A program made the position numbers and the translations under genes. A stretch of DNA of 27,095 bases, from positions 1 through 27,095 of the forward strand of contig NYWX01000052.1 in the NCBI GenBank assembly GCA_002685275.1, given 5' to 3'. Origin of the DNA: Gammaproteobacteria bacterium (GTDB taxonomy: Bacteria; Pseudomonadota; Gammaproteobacteria; Woeseiales; Woeseiaceae). Below the pieces are notes generated by a model. The model saw only the letters and a list, made by a program, of their open reading frames with translations. It was not told where the DNA came from and made no database searches. Of this stretch, positions 8,546-17,671 are shown in pieces (within the stretch, counting starts at the first letter, position 1; every line of letters begins with the position of its first letter).

Positions 8546-11040
8546 GAGCTTTATTATTCTCATTAAGAAGCCTAGGTCGTGATTTACGCTCAGGAGAAGT
8601 TTTAGTCTTCATTATTGCAATTGCATTTGCCGTTGGTGCTCTGACATCAGTAGGTTTTCTAACAGATCGGATTGGAAAGGCAGTAAATCTTCAAGCAAAT
8701 GAAATTTTAGCAGCAGATCTTAGGCTTCGCTCCCAAGAGCCAATACCTGACAAATTTAAAGATCTTGCAAAAGACTTCAATCTTGTGACTGCAGAAACTA
8801 TGTGGTTTCCATCGGTGATCTACAATAAAGAAAAAAATGCGCTGTCTACAATTAGAGCTGTAAGTGATCTATATCCTCTGCGTGGTTCATTGAGAGTTTC
8901 TGATACATTGTTTGGAGAGCAAAGAAAAATTGATGAGATACCTCCCAAAGGTGAGGTTTGGGCTGAGGCAGCTTTATTGGCAAGAGTTGATGCTGAAGTA
9001 GGAGATTTCCTATCAATAGGTGAACTTGAACTCAAAATTTCATCTGTATTAACTTATCGACCAGATCAGTCGATTGGATTTTCTTCATTTGCACCATCTG
9101 TGCTTATAAATGCAAAAGATATTCCAAATAGTAATTTGATTGGTGAAGGAAGTAGAGTGAGCTATGCCTTACTTGTGGCTGGACAAGAAAATGAAGTAAA
9201 TGATTTTAATGCAGCAATGCAAGATAATTTACCAGAATCTGTGCGAATTCAAAGTCAGGAAGATAGAACTGACCGGGTCTACAGCGCAACAGAAAAAGCC
9301 AAACGTTTTTTATCTTTGACAGCAGTTATTAGCTTGTTACTAAGTGCTGTTGCAGTAGCCATGTCTGCTCGCCGCTTCACTTCCAAACGTATGGGTGAAA
9401 TCGCGCTAATGAAAAGTTTGGGGGCAACGCAAGGTTTTGTTATTACGGTTGCTCTTATCCAGTTATTTTTATTCACTTTATTTGGAATTTTAATTGGTAG
9501 TTTGATTGGCTTTGCCGCGGAGGAGTTGATCTCAAAGATTTTACTTGATCTCTTGCAACAAACTAAGCTACCAAGCGCTGGGATAACGCCAGTAATTTTA
9601 GCGGCTTTAAGTGCCATGATCCTCGTTATAGGATTTGCATTGCCATCTCTTATTCAGTTACGTAATACTCCACCACTAAAGGTTCTTCAACATGAAATTA
9701 CGGCTCCCACCCCTTCTAAAATATTTATTATAGGCCTCTCTTTTTTAAGTGTAAGCATTCTTTTGTACCGCAGTTTTAATGACTTCAGTATGTTATTGGT
9801 AGTGATAATCGGAATAGGCATAGTTGCAATTTTGCTTTATTTAGTTGGCCGCGGGATGGCTATTTTTTTTGGCAAGGCTTTTAAGGGGGTAGGTGTAGCC
9901 TGGCGTTATGGTTTTGCAAATGTTTCACGACGTGGCCGCGATAGTGCGATACAAATTGTTGCTTTTGGTATTGGAATTACTGTTCTCTTAATTTTAACTC
10001 TTGTTAGAACTAATTTACTTGATAGTTGGCGTCAAACAATGAGTAATGACATCCCAAATCATTTTTTAATTAACATACAACCGCACGAAATTGAGTCTTT
10101 ATCAATGATATTTGAGGCTAATGATATTGAAGTACCCTTATTTACGCCGATGATTCGTGCACGTATGACGAAAATAAATTCTCAATCTGTCAAAGAGCGT
10201 GATTATCCAAACGAAGACGGTGAATGGTTTGTAAATAGAGAAGCCAATTTAACTTGGGCTAATAAATTAAGCTCGAGTAATGAAATAGTTGATGGCGAGT
10301 GGTGGCCTCAAGGCTATGAAGGTCCACCACTAATTTCTATTGAAGAGGGAGCCGCAAAAGATACAGGCCTAATAATTGGTGATCGCATGAGTTTTTTTAT
10401 TGCAGGCAATGAAATAGAAGCGGAAATTAGTAGTATCAGAAAAGTAAACTGGGATTCGTTCCAACCAAACTTTTTTATCACATTATCTCCACTTGCTTTA
10501 GATGAAATGCCCACAACTTATATTGCAAGTCTGTATATTGAAAATATTGGCCAATCGTTTTTTCCTGAACTTTTAAAGTTACATCCAAGTATCTCAATCA
10601 TAGATCTTGGCGTAATCATTGAGCAGGTTGAAAATATCATCAAAAATGCAAGTTTAGCTGTGCAGATAATTTTTTTATTTACAATAGGTGCTGGTATAGC
10701 AGTATTGTTTGCTGCCGTGCAGTCAACTATTGATGAACGTCGTTTTGAAAGTGCAATGTTACGAGCGTTGGGCGCAAGGCGTTCAACAATATTTGTTGGT
10801 GTAATTACAGAATTCGCAGCGCTTGGCTCAGCTGCAGGGATTCTTGCTTCAGCTGGCGCCTCATTAATAGCATATGTGATTGCCACCCAGCTATTCAATC
10901 TACCTTTTTCTTTTGATCCAAAAATTTGGTTGGTGGGTCCACTGGTTGGCGTCACTATTGTATGCCTAAGCGGTTGCTTGGCAGCACGCACTGCTGTTAA
11001 TGCAAAACCAGCAGACTTTTTAAGAGAGGCTGCCAGATAA
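8542..11040 (+). CDS. ybbP: ABC transporter permease, YbbP type (two FtsX domains)
   Basis: Inner-membrane partner of YbbA. The 832 residues match the YbbP family (about 800). One N-terminal membrane segment (about 20-40) is followed by a periplasmic MacB-like domain (about 45-245). A first FtsX block of three helices comes next (about 255-373; SARRFTSKRMGEIALMKSLG is the coupling region). Three further helices with the second periplasmic domain follow (about 515-690), and the last FtsX block has ERRFESAMLRALGARRST as its coupling region. About ten membrane segments are visible, as in E. coli YbbP. The family probably extracts hydrophobic material from the membrane rather than pumping small molecules across it. 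I recall reports that YbbA, YbbP and TesA act together in E. coli; the gene arrangement fits that but does not prove it. Confidence 0.9.
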   Translation: MRALLFSLRSLGRDLRSGEVLVFIIAIAFAVGALTSVGFLTDRIGKAVNLQANEILAADLRLRSQEPIPDKFKDLAKDFNLVTAETMWFPSVIYNKEKNALSTIRAVSDLYPLRGSLRVSDTLFGEQRKIDEIPPKGEVWAEAALLARVDAEVGDFLSIGELELKISSVLTYRPDQSIGFSSFAPSVLINAKDIPNSNLIGEGSRVSYALLVAGQENEVNDFNAAMQDNLPESVRIQSQEDRTDRVYSATEKAKRFLSLTAVISLLLSAVAVAMSARRFTSKRMGEIALMKSLGATQGFVITVALIQLFLFTLFGILIGSLIGFAAEELISKILLDLLQQTKLPSAGITPVILAALSAMILVIGFALPSLIQLRNTPPLKVLQHEITAPTPSKIFIIGLSFLSVSILLYRSFNDFSMLLVVIIGIGIVAILLYLVGRGMAIFFGKAFKGVGVAWRYGFANVSRRGRDSAIQIVAFGIGITVLLILTLVRTNLLDSWRQTMSNDIPNHFLINIQPHEIESLSMIFEANDIEVPLFTPMIRARMTKINSQSVKERDYPNEDGEWFVNREANLTWANKLSSSNEIVDGEWWPQGYEGPPLISIEEGAAKDTGLIIGDRMSFFIAGNEIEAEISSIRKVNWDSFQPNFFITLSPLALDEMPTTYIASLYIENIGQSFFPELLKLHPSISIIDLGVIIEQVENIIKNASLAVQIIFLFTIGAGIAVLFAAVQSTIDERRFESAMLRALGARRSTIFVGVITEFAALGSAAGILASAGASLIAYVIATQLFNLPFSFDPKIWLVGPLVGVTIVCLSGCLAARTAVNAKPADFLREAAR

Positions 11041-11065
11041 TTTTATGAATATTTTCAAAAATTAA

Positions 11066-12034
11066 TTAAAGTTCTTTTCGAGTTACAACCTGATTAAGTC
11101 GTTCGCCTCTAATAAAGGCTGCTATGTTCTCAGTTAATTGGTCTATTGCAGCTTGCCTCGCTCGCTTACTGCCCCATCCAATATGGGGAGTCAATATCAA
11201 ATTAGGTTTATCGTAATCAAGTAGTGGATTTCCATCAACTGGAGGTTCTTTTGATAAAACATCAATAGCTGCAGCAGCTATTTCTCCAGAGTTTAAGGCT
11301 TCAACTAACGCATCTGGGTCCACTAAACCACCGCGAGCAGTATTAATTAATATTGCATCAGATTTCATCTTTTTAAATTCAGCCTCTGAAAACATTCCTT
11401 TGGTACTATCAGTTAATGGACAGTGCAATGAAATTACGTCTGCAAATTTTAATATATCTTCAAACAGAACACGATTGTTTTTTATTTCTAAGGTTCCTGG
11501 CCTAACTGATATCATTACCTCCATTCCAAAAGAACGAGCAAGATTTGCAACACCTCTGCCAAGCTCACCATATCCCACAATTCCAATTTTCATTTCAGAT
11601 AACTCTCGAATTGGAAAAGACATTAAACAGAAATTTTCAGACTTCTCCCAATGTCCAGCACGAACTGCAGTGTTATAGTTTTGTAAGTTTCTTGTAAAAT
11701 TTAAAAGACATGCAAATACATGTTCAGCAATAGATTGAGTACAGTAAGCACGTATATTGCAAACAGCAACACCATGATTTTTTGCTGCTTCAAGATCAAC
11801 ATTATCAGTTCCGGTTGCAGTGAGGCCAATAACCTGTAGCGAAGGGCAATTACTTAATAACTTTTCATCTAAATCAATCTTGTTAGTGAGTATTATGTTT
11901 GCATCTTTAATTCGTTCTGGTACTTGTTCATCAGTTGTAATGTCAAAAATTTCTAACTCTGGCAGAAGAGTCTTTAAACCGTCAATATTTAGCCCAGGTC
12001 CAAGCGTTAAAAAATCAAGAAATACTGCTTTCAT
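11066..12034 (-). CDS. D-2-hydroxyacid dehydrogenase, glycerate dehydrogenase/hydroxypyruvate reductase type
   Basis: NAD(P)H-dependent interconversion of a 2-keto acid and a D-2-hydroxy acid; hydroxypyruvate/glycerate is the likeliest substrate. From the ATG at 12034 it has 322 residues, with the Rossmann motif GYGELGRG (154-161), SLHCPLT (202-208), NTARGGLVD (R234), the catalytic glutamate in SKEPP (E263) and the catalytic histidine in TPHIGWGS (H284). The pattern NIRAYCTQSIAEHVFA and PHIGWGS resemble HprA rather than SerA, and there is no ACT domain. An in-frame GTG four codons upstream is possible, but a GTGAG precedes the ATG at suitable distance. It is convergent with ybbP (25-base gap) and downstream of ppc on the same strand across 73 bases. 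The substrate is inferred; glyoxylate or another keto acid is possible. Confidence 0.88.
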   Translation of the reverse strand: MKAVFLDFLTLGPGLNIDGLKTLLPELEIFDITTDEQVPERIKDANIILTNKIDLDEKLLSNCPSLQVIGLTATGTDNVDLEAAKNHGVAVCNIRAYCTQSIAEHVFACLLNFTRNLQNYNTAVRAGHWEKSENFCLMSFPIRELSEMKIGIVGYGELGRGVANLARSFGMEVMISVRPGTLEIKNNRVLFEDILKFADVISLHCPLTDSTKGMFSEAEFKKMKSDAILINTARGGLVDPDALVEALNSGEIAAAAIDVLSKEPPVDGNPLLDYDKPNLILTPHIGWGSKRARQAAIDQLTENIAAFIRGERLNQVVTRKEL

Positions 12035-12119
12035 ATACCTACTCACTTAGAATTTAAATGAACTATAAATAATTAATGGACCATTCTAGAAAAGTAATAA
12101 ATAAATAAATCTTTTTATC

Positions 12120-14864
12120 TTAACCGGTATTTTGAAGTGCTTGGGCTATTCCATTAACGCTTGCGAGCAAAGCATTAAATATACTTTCATCCTCATAATT
12201 AGACTTGCGCCAACGATCTAATAAATCCACTTGCATTAGACTCATTGGATCCACATAAGGATTTCTGAGCATTATTGCACGCTGTAAAGTGACATCATTG
12301 CCCAAAAGAGTCTCATGATCTGAGTATTTTAGTATTAAATTTTTAGTTAATTCAAATTCTGCTCTGATAGTGGGAAAGAATTCATTATGTAAATTTTCAC
12401 CTGCAAGTTTAGAGTAAAGTTCAGCAATACCTAAATCTGATATAGCTAATACCATTTCAGTATCAGCTGCAAGTGACTTGTGGAAATACCACTGTCTAAA
12501 CATTTCACTAAACTTATCTTCTCCAAATTGATCAATTGCTTTTTCCAATCCGCTACCAACTCCATACCATCCAGGAAGAACAAATCGGGCTTGCGTCCAT
12601 GAAAACACCCAAGGTATTGCACGAAGATCACTAATGCCAGATTGGTGTCTACGAGATGACGGTCTTGAGCCAATTCGCATACGTTCAATTAAATCTATTG
12701 GGGTTGCTTTTCTAAAATAATCATAAAAATTAGGTGTTTCATAAATAAGTTTTCGATAAGCATGACGGCTTTCATTGGCGATAACATCCATTATTTGATG
12801 CCATTCTTTACGATCGTTAGTTTCATCTCTTGTAATTGAGGTCGCGAGAGCAACTGAGCCTGTTATCTGTTCTAATGTTCGAAGAGCAATACCGCGCAAG
12901 CCGTATTTTTCATTTATTATTTCGCCTTGTTCGGTAACTCTTAATCGACCTTTAATCGTTCCTGGCGGCGACCCAAGAACTGCAACATGAGTTTTGCTTC
13001 CACCTCGGCTAACTGTTCCACCACGGCCATGAAAAAATGTTAACTCAATACCTTTTTTCTCAGCTGTATCAACTATTATTTCCTGAGCGTTTTGTAGAGA
13101 CCAACGAGCAGAAGCGAGCCCACCATCTTTGTTGCTGTCAGAATAACCAATCATTATCATTTGACGGTAATCACGCTGTTTTAAATGGTTTTGATATACA
13201 CTTGAAGAAAGCAAAGATTTGAGAATATCAGGACCATTTTGCAAATCTTCAACGGTCTCTAGTAGAGGTGCAATATCAAGAGGCACACTACCACGCTTGT
13301 TATGCAATTCACCCCATTGAGCTAATAGCATGACAGAAAGAATGTCATCAGCACCTTGTGTCATACTGACAATAAATGGCCCAATTGCCTTCGGACCATA
13401 TTTTCGACGACAAAAAGCAATTGCTTGAAAAACTGCAATTGTTTTACGTGCTTGTGTACTGAGGTTCATCGGAATACTTTCTCGTGACTCGATAGCCTCA
13501 GATATTTTTATTGCCCGTTCTTCTGCCGGCATTTCATTCCAGTTTTCTTCTCCAAGTATCTCACCGATAACATTTCGATGTACCTCTGAGTCTTGCCTAA
13601 TATCAAGTGTAACCATGTGAAAACCAAAAGTATGAATTCGCCTTAATAAGCGCTCCACTACAAAAAGCCCTGCTTGTTCTCCCTTATTTTGAGCAAGACT
13701 ATCAGCAATTAATTGAATATCATCGATTAGCTGATTAACCTTTTCATAGGGAAAAGCATCGTCATCATATGTATTTTGAAGGCGTTGTTGAATTAGGCGT
13801 AAAAATACCCTGTAAGGCATATCTCTGTGACGGGCAGGTACAGCATGATACGCATTAGGAAAAATACCTCTATACTCGTCGATCTTATCGAGCATATTTT
13901 GTCCAAATTTACAGTGGCCTGTTGATTGACTGAGTTTTACAGCAATGCCAGCACATTCTTTATAGTATAAATCAAGAATTAGTGATCGCTGACGCGCAAG
14001 TGTTGCTCTAATAGTTTTAGCATTTACATTTGGATTACCGTCCATATCCCCACCAACCCAAGAGCCAAAATGTAAAATGTTAGGTACTTCTATAGCTCCA
14101 ATCTTTTCGCCATAAATACGATGAATAGCGTCATCAATACTTTCATAAAATGGTGGGATTGCTCTGTATAAAACATCAGTTACAAAAAATAATACATGCT
14201 CAAGTTCGTCAGCAACTGTCATTTGTTCTGAGGGGTGTTCATCAGTTTGCCATCCAGTAGTAGCAAGCAAACGTATATTTTGAAGAGCAGAATTTTTTTC
14301 ATGGGGAGTTATCATTGGATTTAACAATGCAACTAAATGTTTTACGATATTTTGTTCTTTTCTTAAAATGGTCCTCCTTGTCGATTCAGTAGGGTGAGCT
14401 GTAAATATTGGCTCTATAGATAACGAGCTAAATAAATACTTGAGATCATCAATAGTCACACCTGAATCTTTTAATTTTATAAGTGCATCTTCAAGTCCGC
14501 TTGGCTGAAAATGATCAACGTCTCTTAGATATTCTCCACGTCGACGAATACGATGTACTTTTTCAGCCGTATTTACCATTTGAAAATAAGTAGAGAAGCT
14601 ACGAATTACCTGAAGAGCTTTTCCAGATTCAAGGCCACTAACAAAATTAGCTAAATTATTGCCAGGGTGTTTATCATTTTCCCTGCGACTAATTGCCAAC
14701 TGTCTAGAATTTTCAACAAATTGGTAAAGTTTTTCCCCGCTCTGTTCACGAATGAGATCACCCACCATAGCTCCTAATGTACGAACATCATCACGTAATG
14801 CCTGGTCTTTATCTTCAAACGTAATATCTTTACGGCGAAGAGATTTTTGAGTTTCTTTATTCAT
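12120..14864 (-). CDS. ppc: Phosphoenolpyruvate carboxylase
   Basis: Carboxylates PEP with bicarbonate to oxaloacetate, the main anaplerotic reaction. The 914 residues fit the bacterial enzyme (about 880-930). Key sites are all present: the catalytic histidine in FTAHPTESTRR (H157), WVGGDMDGNPNV (269-280), the lysine signature IGYSDSNKDGG (K579), the glycine loop FHGRGGTVSRGG (611-622), EQGE, and the C-terminal NTG that enters the active site. The ATG at 14864 is 18 bases downstream of the yajQ stop and has no good Shine-Dalgarno, so it probably depends on read-through from yajQ or on a weak site of its own. No truncation or frameshift. Confidence 0.96.
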   Translation of the reverse strand: MNKETQKSLRRKDITFEDKDQALRDDVRTLGAMVGDLIREQSGEKLYQFVENSRQLAISRRENDKHPGNNLANFVSGLESGKALQVIRSFSTYFQMVNTAEKVHRIRRRGEYLRDVDHFQPSGLEDALIKLKDSGVTIDDLKYLFSSLSIEPIFTAHPTESTRRTILRKEQNIVKHLVALLNPMITPHEKNSALQNIRLLATTGWQTDEHPSEQMTVADELEHVLFFVTDVLYRAIPPFYESIDDAIHRIYGEKIGAIEVPNILHFGSWVGGDMDGNPNVNAKTIRATLARQRSLILDLYYKECAGIAVKLSQSTGHCKFGQNMLDKIDEYRGIFPNAYHAVPARHRDMPYRVFLRLIQQRLQNTYDDDAFPYEKVNQLIDDIQLIADSLAQNKGEQAGLFVVERLLRRIHTFGFHMVTLDIRQDSEVHRNVIGEILGEENWNEMPAEERAIKISEAIESRESIPMNLSTQARKTIAVFQAIAFCRRKYGPKAIGPFIVSMTQGADDILSVMLLAQWGELHNKRGSVPLDIAPLLETVEDLQNGPDILKSLLSSSVYQNHLKQRDYRQMIMIGYSDSNKDGGLASARWSLQNAQEIIVDTAEKKGIELTFFHGRGGTVSRGGSKTHVAVLGSPPGTIKGRLRVTEQGEIINEKYGLRGIALRTLEQITGSVALATSITRDETNDRKEWHQIMDVIANESRHAYRKLIYETPNFYDYFRKATPIDLIERMRIGSRPSSRRHQSGISDLRAIPWVFSWTQARFVLPGWYGVGSGLEKAIDQFGEDKFSEMFRQWYFHKSLAADTEMVLAISDLGIAELYSKLAGENLHNEFFPTIRAEFELTKNLILKYSDHETLLGNDVTLQRAIMLRNPYVDPMSLMQVDLLDRWRKSNYEDESIFNALLASVNGIAQALQNTG

Positions 14865-14882
14865 TTAATAAAAGCTTTTTAG

Positions 14883-15365
14883 TTATTCTCTAAAGTTTTC
14901 ATATTGAAGTGGTAAATCAAAATTAGTGTTTTTTAAGATTGTAATTATTTCTTGCAAGTCATCTCGCTTTTTACCACTAACTCGTAATTTCTCACCCTGA
15001 GTTGATGTTTGAACCTTAATTTTTTTTTCTTTAATAATCTTTATGATTTTTTTTGCTCGATCATTATCAATGCCGCGTCTTAGTAAAATCTTTTGGCGAG
15101 CAATAACATTATTTAATTCTACATCCTGTTTTTCAAGGCAGGCAATATTTATACCACGCTTGGAAAGTCTCTGACATAAAATATCAAGCATTTGTTTGAG
15201 TTGAAAACTTGATTGTGAGTTCATTGTAATTTCCATATTTTCAATTTCAAATTTTGAATTTGAGCCTTTAAAATCAAAGCGTGTTCCAACCTCTCTGTTT
15301 GCTTGATCTACGGCGTTGATTACTTCTTGAAAATTGAAGTCACTCACAATATCAAATGAAGGCAT
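14883..15365 (-). CDS. yajQ: YajQ family nucleotide-binding protein
   Basis: Small cytoplasmic protein of the UPF0234 family; some members bind c-di-GMP or nucleotides, and a precise role here is unknown. The 160 residues match family length. The invariant start MPSFDIVSDFNFQEVINAVD, REVGTRFDFKGS, the central QMLDILCQRLSKRG, and the C-terminal KLRVSGKKRDDLQEII and F-x-NFR ending are all recognisable. It resembles two tandem RNA-recognition-like folds in known structures. AAGGA lies about seven bases upstream of the ATG at 15365. It leads a probable two-gene unit with ppc and is divergent from the SLC13 permease across a 341-base spacer. Confidence 0.93.
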   Translation of the reverse strand: MPSFDIVSDFNFQEVINAVDQANREVGTRFDFKGSNSKFEIENMEITMNSQSSFQLKQMLDILCQRLSKRGINIACLEKQDVELNNVIARQKILLRRGIDNDRAKKIIKIIKEKKIKVQTSTQGEKLRVSGKKRDDLQEIITILKNTNFDLPLQYENFRE

Positions 15366-15706
15366 ATTTAATCCTTTTGTTATTTCTCAAATATTTTAGC
15401 TAAAAAATCTATATTTTAAAAAATTGCATGATAAACAGCGCTAAAAATATAAGATGTTAAGTAGATATTATTGAGTATTTGATAACACTATTGCTAAATA
15501 AAATAATCTTATTGATCTTAGTTTAGATTTTGTCGCTGTAATTGCTTTTTGTTAATTTTTATAGTTCTGATTATAAGTTTTTTAAAAATTTATTTGATAG
15601 TTTTCGTGATAGCAAATTACAATAATTATATCTTATTCATTGCTAATTGGGTGTGAATTAGGATACGGTTTATTGTCTCAATGGTTAAAGTTAGTGAGGC
15701 CATCTA
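15366..15706. other. Intergenic region between yajQ and the SLC13 permease, no gene
   Basis: About 341 very AT-rich bases with no open frame of note. It must hold divergent promoters for yajQ (a TAAAAT on the minus strand at about 15395-15400 is a possible -10) and for the permease. A perfect six-base inverted repeat, CTAATT (15643-15648) and AATTAG (15656-15661) with a seven-base loop, lies in the likely permease leader; it could be an operator half-site pair or a small hairpin. A 12-codon frame from ATG 15681 stops at 15719 and is not convincing as a gene. Confidence 0.5.
15549..15577 (+). promoter_or_regulatory. Candidate sigma-70 promoter for the SLC13 permease
   Basis: TTGTTA (15549-15554, 4/6) and TATAAG (15572-15577, 5/6) separated by 17 bases. 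The predicted start near 15584 would leave an untranslated leader of about 120 bases containing the 15643-15661 inverted repeat. Chance matches are frequent in this composition. Confidence 0.3.
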
Positions 15707-17545
15707 TTGCAAAATATAATACCTGACGCTCATGGAATAGCCGTATTAATACTGACGGTCATCGCGTTGATATTATTTACTCGAGATAATATTCCACTCG
15801 AATCTTCATCATTAGCCATTTTAATATTATTGGTTGCAGGATTCCAACTCGTACCTTATACGAAGGAAGAAGAAATTATTTTGAGCCCAATGCATTTTTT
15901 TGCAGGCTTTGGGAGTGAAGCATTAATTGCAATTTGCGCTCTTATGATGGTTGGGAAAGCTTTGGAAACCACGGGCTCCTTACAAACTTTGGCTGGGATA
16001 GTTAGCAAAGCTTGGGCTTCGAGACCTATAGCAGCACTTGCAATAACACTAATTGCAGGAGCTGTGCTAAGTGCTTTTATGAATAACACAGTGATTGTTA
16101 TTTTATTGATGCCAATTCTAGTTGGCGCATCACTTAGAGCAAAATTTCCAGTTTCTGGTGTGATGCTTCCTATGGGGCTTGCTACTATTATCGGAGGTAT
16201 GTCAACAACCATAGGCACATCAACAAATTTGTTAGTTGTTGGTATCTCTCGAGATATCGGTATGTACCAATTTAGTATGTTTGAATGGGTTCTGCCTGTC
16301 ACTATTGTAGGAGGCGCCGGCTTATTATTTTTGTGGTTAGTTGGCCCAAAGTTGCTTCCAGATCGAGTAGCGCCCATGGCTGATACGTCTCCACGAATTT
16401 TTAGTGCACAATTGCATGTTAAGGAGGGAGGCTTTGCAGATGGAAAATCGCTATCAGAAGTCCTTGCTAAAGCAGATGGCGGTCTTCGAATAGATAAAAT
16501 TCAAAGAACTGAATCATTATTTCTCGTAAAATTGCCATCGGTGATTATTCTTCCTGGCGATCGATTATTTGTTAAAGACTCTCCCGATAACTTAAAGCAT
16601 TTTGAGCAACTTTTAGGCGCAACTCTATACAATATATCTGATAATGAGCATCCAATTAATGATGAAACACCTCTTAAAGCAGAAGGACAGCAACTTGCAG
16701 AGGTTGTTATTACGCGCGGGTCTCCATTGCATTTACGCAGTCTTACAGCCGCTAAATTTAATAATAGTTACGGCTTGTTACCATTAGCATTACATAGAGC
16801 AAGAACGGTGGACTCACAGGTAACGAATGATTTAAATTTAACTCGATTGCGTGCAGGCGATGTTCTTCTTGTTCAAGGATCTAGCGAAGCAATTAATCAT
16901 TTGAAAAATAGTGGAACTATGCTGGTGCTTGACGGAACAACAGATTTACCACAAAGACATCATGCCAAAAGATCACTATTTATCATGGGAGGTGTAATTG
17001 CTTTTGCTGCACTTGGTTTTATGCCAATTGCGGTTAGTGCATTAGTAGGGCTTGGCTTAATGATTGCAACTGGCTGCTTGAGTTGGCGTGATGCAGTCGG
17101 AGCTTTATCAATTCCTGTAATTATGATTATTGTGACATCTCTTGCTCTTGGTAAAGCTTTAATGGATACAGGAATGGCATTTTATCTGGCTAATACTTTT
17201 GTAAATGTCGCGTCAGCATTACCAACACCAATGGTTTTAAGCGCTTTTATGTTACTTATGACGATTATGACAAATCTTGTGTCTAACACTGCCGCTGCGG
17301 CTATTGGCACGCCTATCGCAATTAGTATTGCGCAACAACTAGGGGTAAGCCCCGAGCCATTTATTCTTGCAGTATTATTTGGCGCAAACATGAGCTTTGC
17401 AACTCCTTATGGTTATCAAACTAATTTGCTTGTTATGAGCGCTGGAGGCTATAAATTTACTGACTTCTTACGTGTTGGCATACCGCTTACAATGATTATG
17501 TGGTGTGGCTTCTCAATAGTGTTGCCCATGCTTTATCAGCTCTGA
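15707..17545 (+). CDS. SLC13/DASS-type permease with internal TrkA-C (RCK_C) domains
   Basis: Inner-membrane sodium-coupled anion (or dicarboxylate/sulfate) transporter; the substrate cannot be told. The protein has 612 residues. An N-terminal helix bundle (about 8-215) carries MNNTVIVILLMP (125-136) and TIGTSTNLLV (168-177). Two soluble regulatory domains with RCK_C-like patterns follow (about 230-305 and 330-410; AKFNNSYGLLPLALHRA and LRAGDVLLVQG are typical of the second). A second helix bundle (about 424-612) contains VSNTAAAAIGTPI (525-537) and FATPYGYQTNLLV (564-576), the SNT-type sodium/substrate motifs. The start is TTG at 15707, supported by GAGG at 15696-15699 seven bases upstream and by the absence of an in-frame ATG nearby. 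No obvious terminator follows; the trp leader begins within 30 bases. Confidence 0.88.
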   Translation: MQNIIPDAHGIAVLILTVIALILFTRDNIPLESSSLAILILLVAGFQLVPYTKEEEIILSPMHFFAGFGSEALIAICALMMVGKALETTGSLQTLAGIVSKAWASRPIAALAITLIAGAVLSAFMNNTVIVILLMPILVGASLRAKFPVSGVMLPMGLATIIGGMSTTIGTSTNLLVVGISRDIGMYQFSMFEWVLPVTIVGGAGLLFLWLVGPKLLPDRVAPMADTSPRIFSAQLHVKEGGFADGKSLSEVLAKADGGLRIDKIQRTESLFLVKLPSVIILPGDRLFVKDSPDNLKHFEQLLGATLYNISDNEHPINDETPLKAEGQQLAEVVITRGSPLHLRSLTAAKFNNSYGLLPLALHRARTVDSQVTNDLNLTRLRAGDVLLVQGSSEAINHLKNSGTMLVLDGTTDLPQRHHAKRSLFIMGGVIAFAALGFMPIAVSALVGLGLMIATGCLSWRDAVGALSIPVIMIIVTSLALGKALMDTGMAFYLANTFVNVASALPTPMVLSAFMLLMTIMTNLVSNTAAAAIGTPIAISIAQQLGVSPEPFILAVLFGANMSFATPYGYQTNLLVMSAGGYKFTDFLRVGIPLTMIMWCGFSIVLPMLYQL

Positions 17546-17572
17546 TTAATTTGATATGAGTTCAATCTTAAC

Positions 17573-17601
17573 TTGACGCACGTAATAGCCACAGTAATAC
17601 T
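17573..17601 (+). promoter_or_regulatory. Probable trp operon promoter
   Basis: TTGACG (17573-17578, 5/6) and AATACT (17596-17601, 4/6) with an ideal 17-base spacer, directly upstream of the trp leader peptide. The expected start point is at about 17608-17609, i.e. on the trpL ATG, giving a leaderless leader mRNA. No match to the enteric TrpR operator was noticed around it, so attenuation may be the only transcriptional control. Confidence 0.6.
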
Positions 17602-17608
17602 GAGCGTT

Positions 17609-17671
17609 ATGGATAAATTAAATATTTTAAATTGGTGGCCAAAGCCTACGAAAGAGAGGGCTTTTGTCTAA
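17609..17671 (+). CDS. trpL: trp operon leader peptide (20 residues, tandem Trp)
   Basis: A 21-codon frame (ATG 17609, TAA 17669-17671) encoding a 20-residue peptide with two adjacent tryptophans, W9-W10 in ILNWWPKPTK (TGGTGG at 17633-17638). It lies directly upstream of trpE, downstream of a good promoter, and upstream of an intrinsic terminator. That is the classical sensor of Trp-tRNA charging: scarce charged tRNA stalls the ribosome on the Trp codons and lets the operon be transcribed. It is far too short for ordinary gene calls. The only Shine-Dalgarno-like bases (GAG, 17602-17604) lie four bases before the ATG. They would not even be transcribed if the start point is at 17608-17609. The peptide itself is not conserved in any way I can check; the tandem Trp, position and RNA structures carry the call. 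Confidence 0.88.
   Translation: MDKLNILNWWPKPTKERAFV

Noticed and set aside
10518..10991. Long minus-strand frame inside ybbP (157 codons), and similar ones inside the SLC13 gene and trpD
   Set aside because: Antisense shadows of membrane or Ala/Gly-rich coding sequence; no domain, no ribosome-binding site, and the overlying genes are certain.
15681..15719. A 12-codon frame (ATG 15681) just before the SLC13 permease, as a possible leader peptide
   Set aside because: No tandem regulatory codons, no paired terminator structures, and its sequence contains the GAGG that serves the TTG start at 15707.
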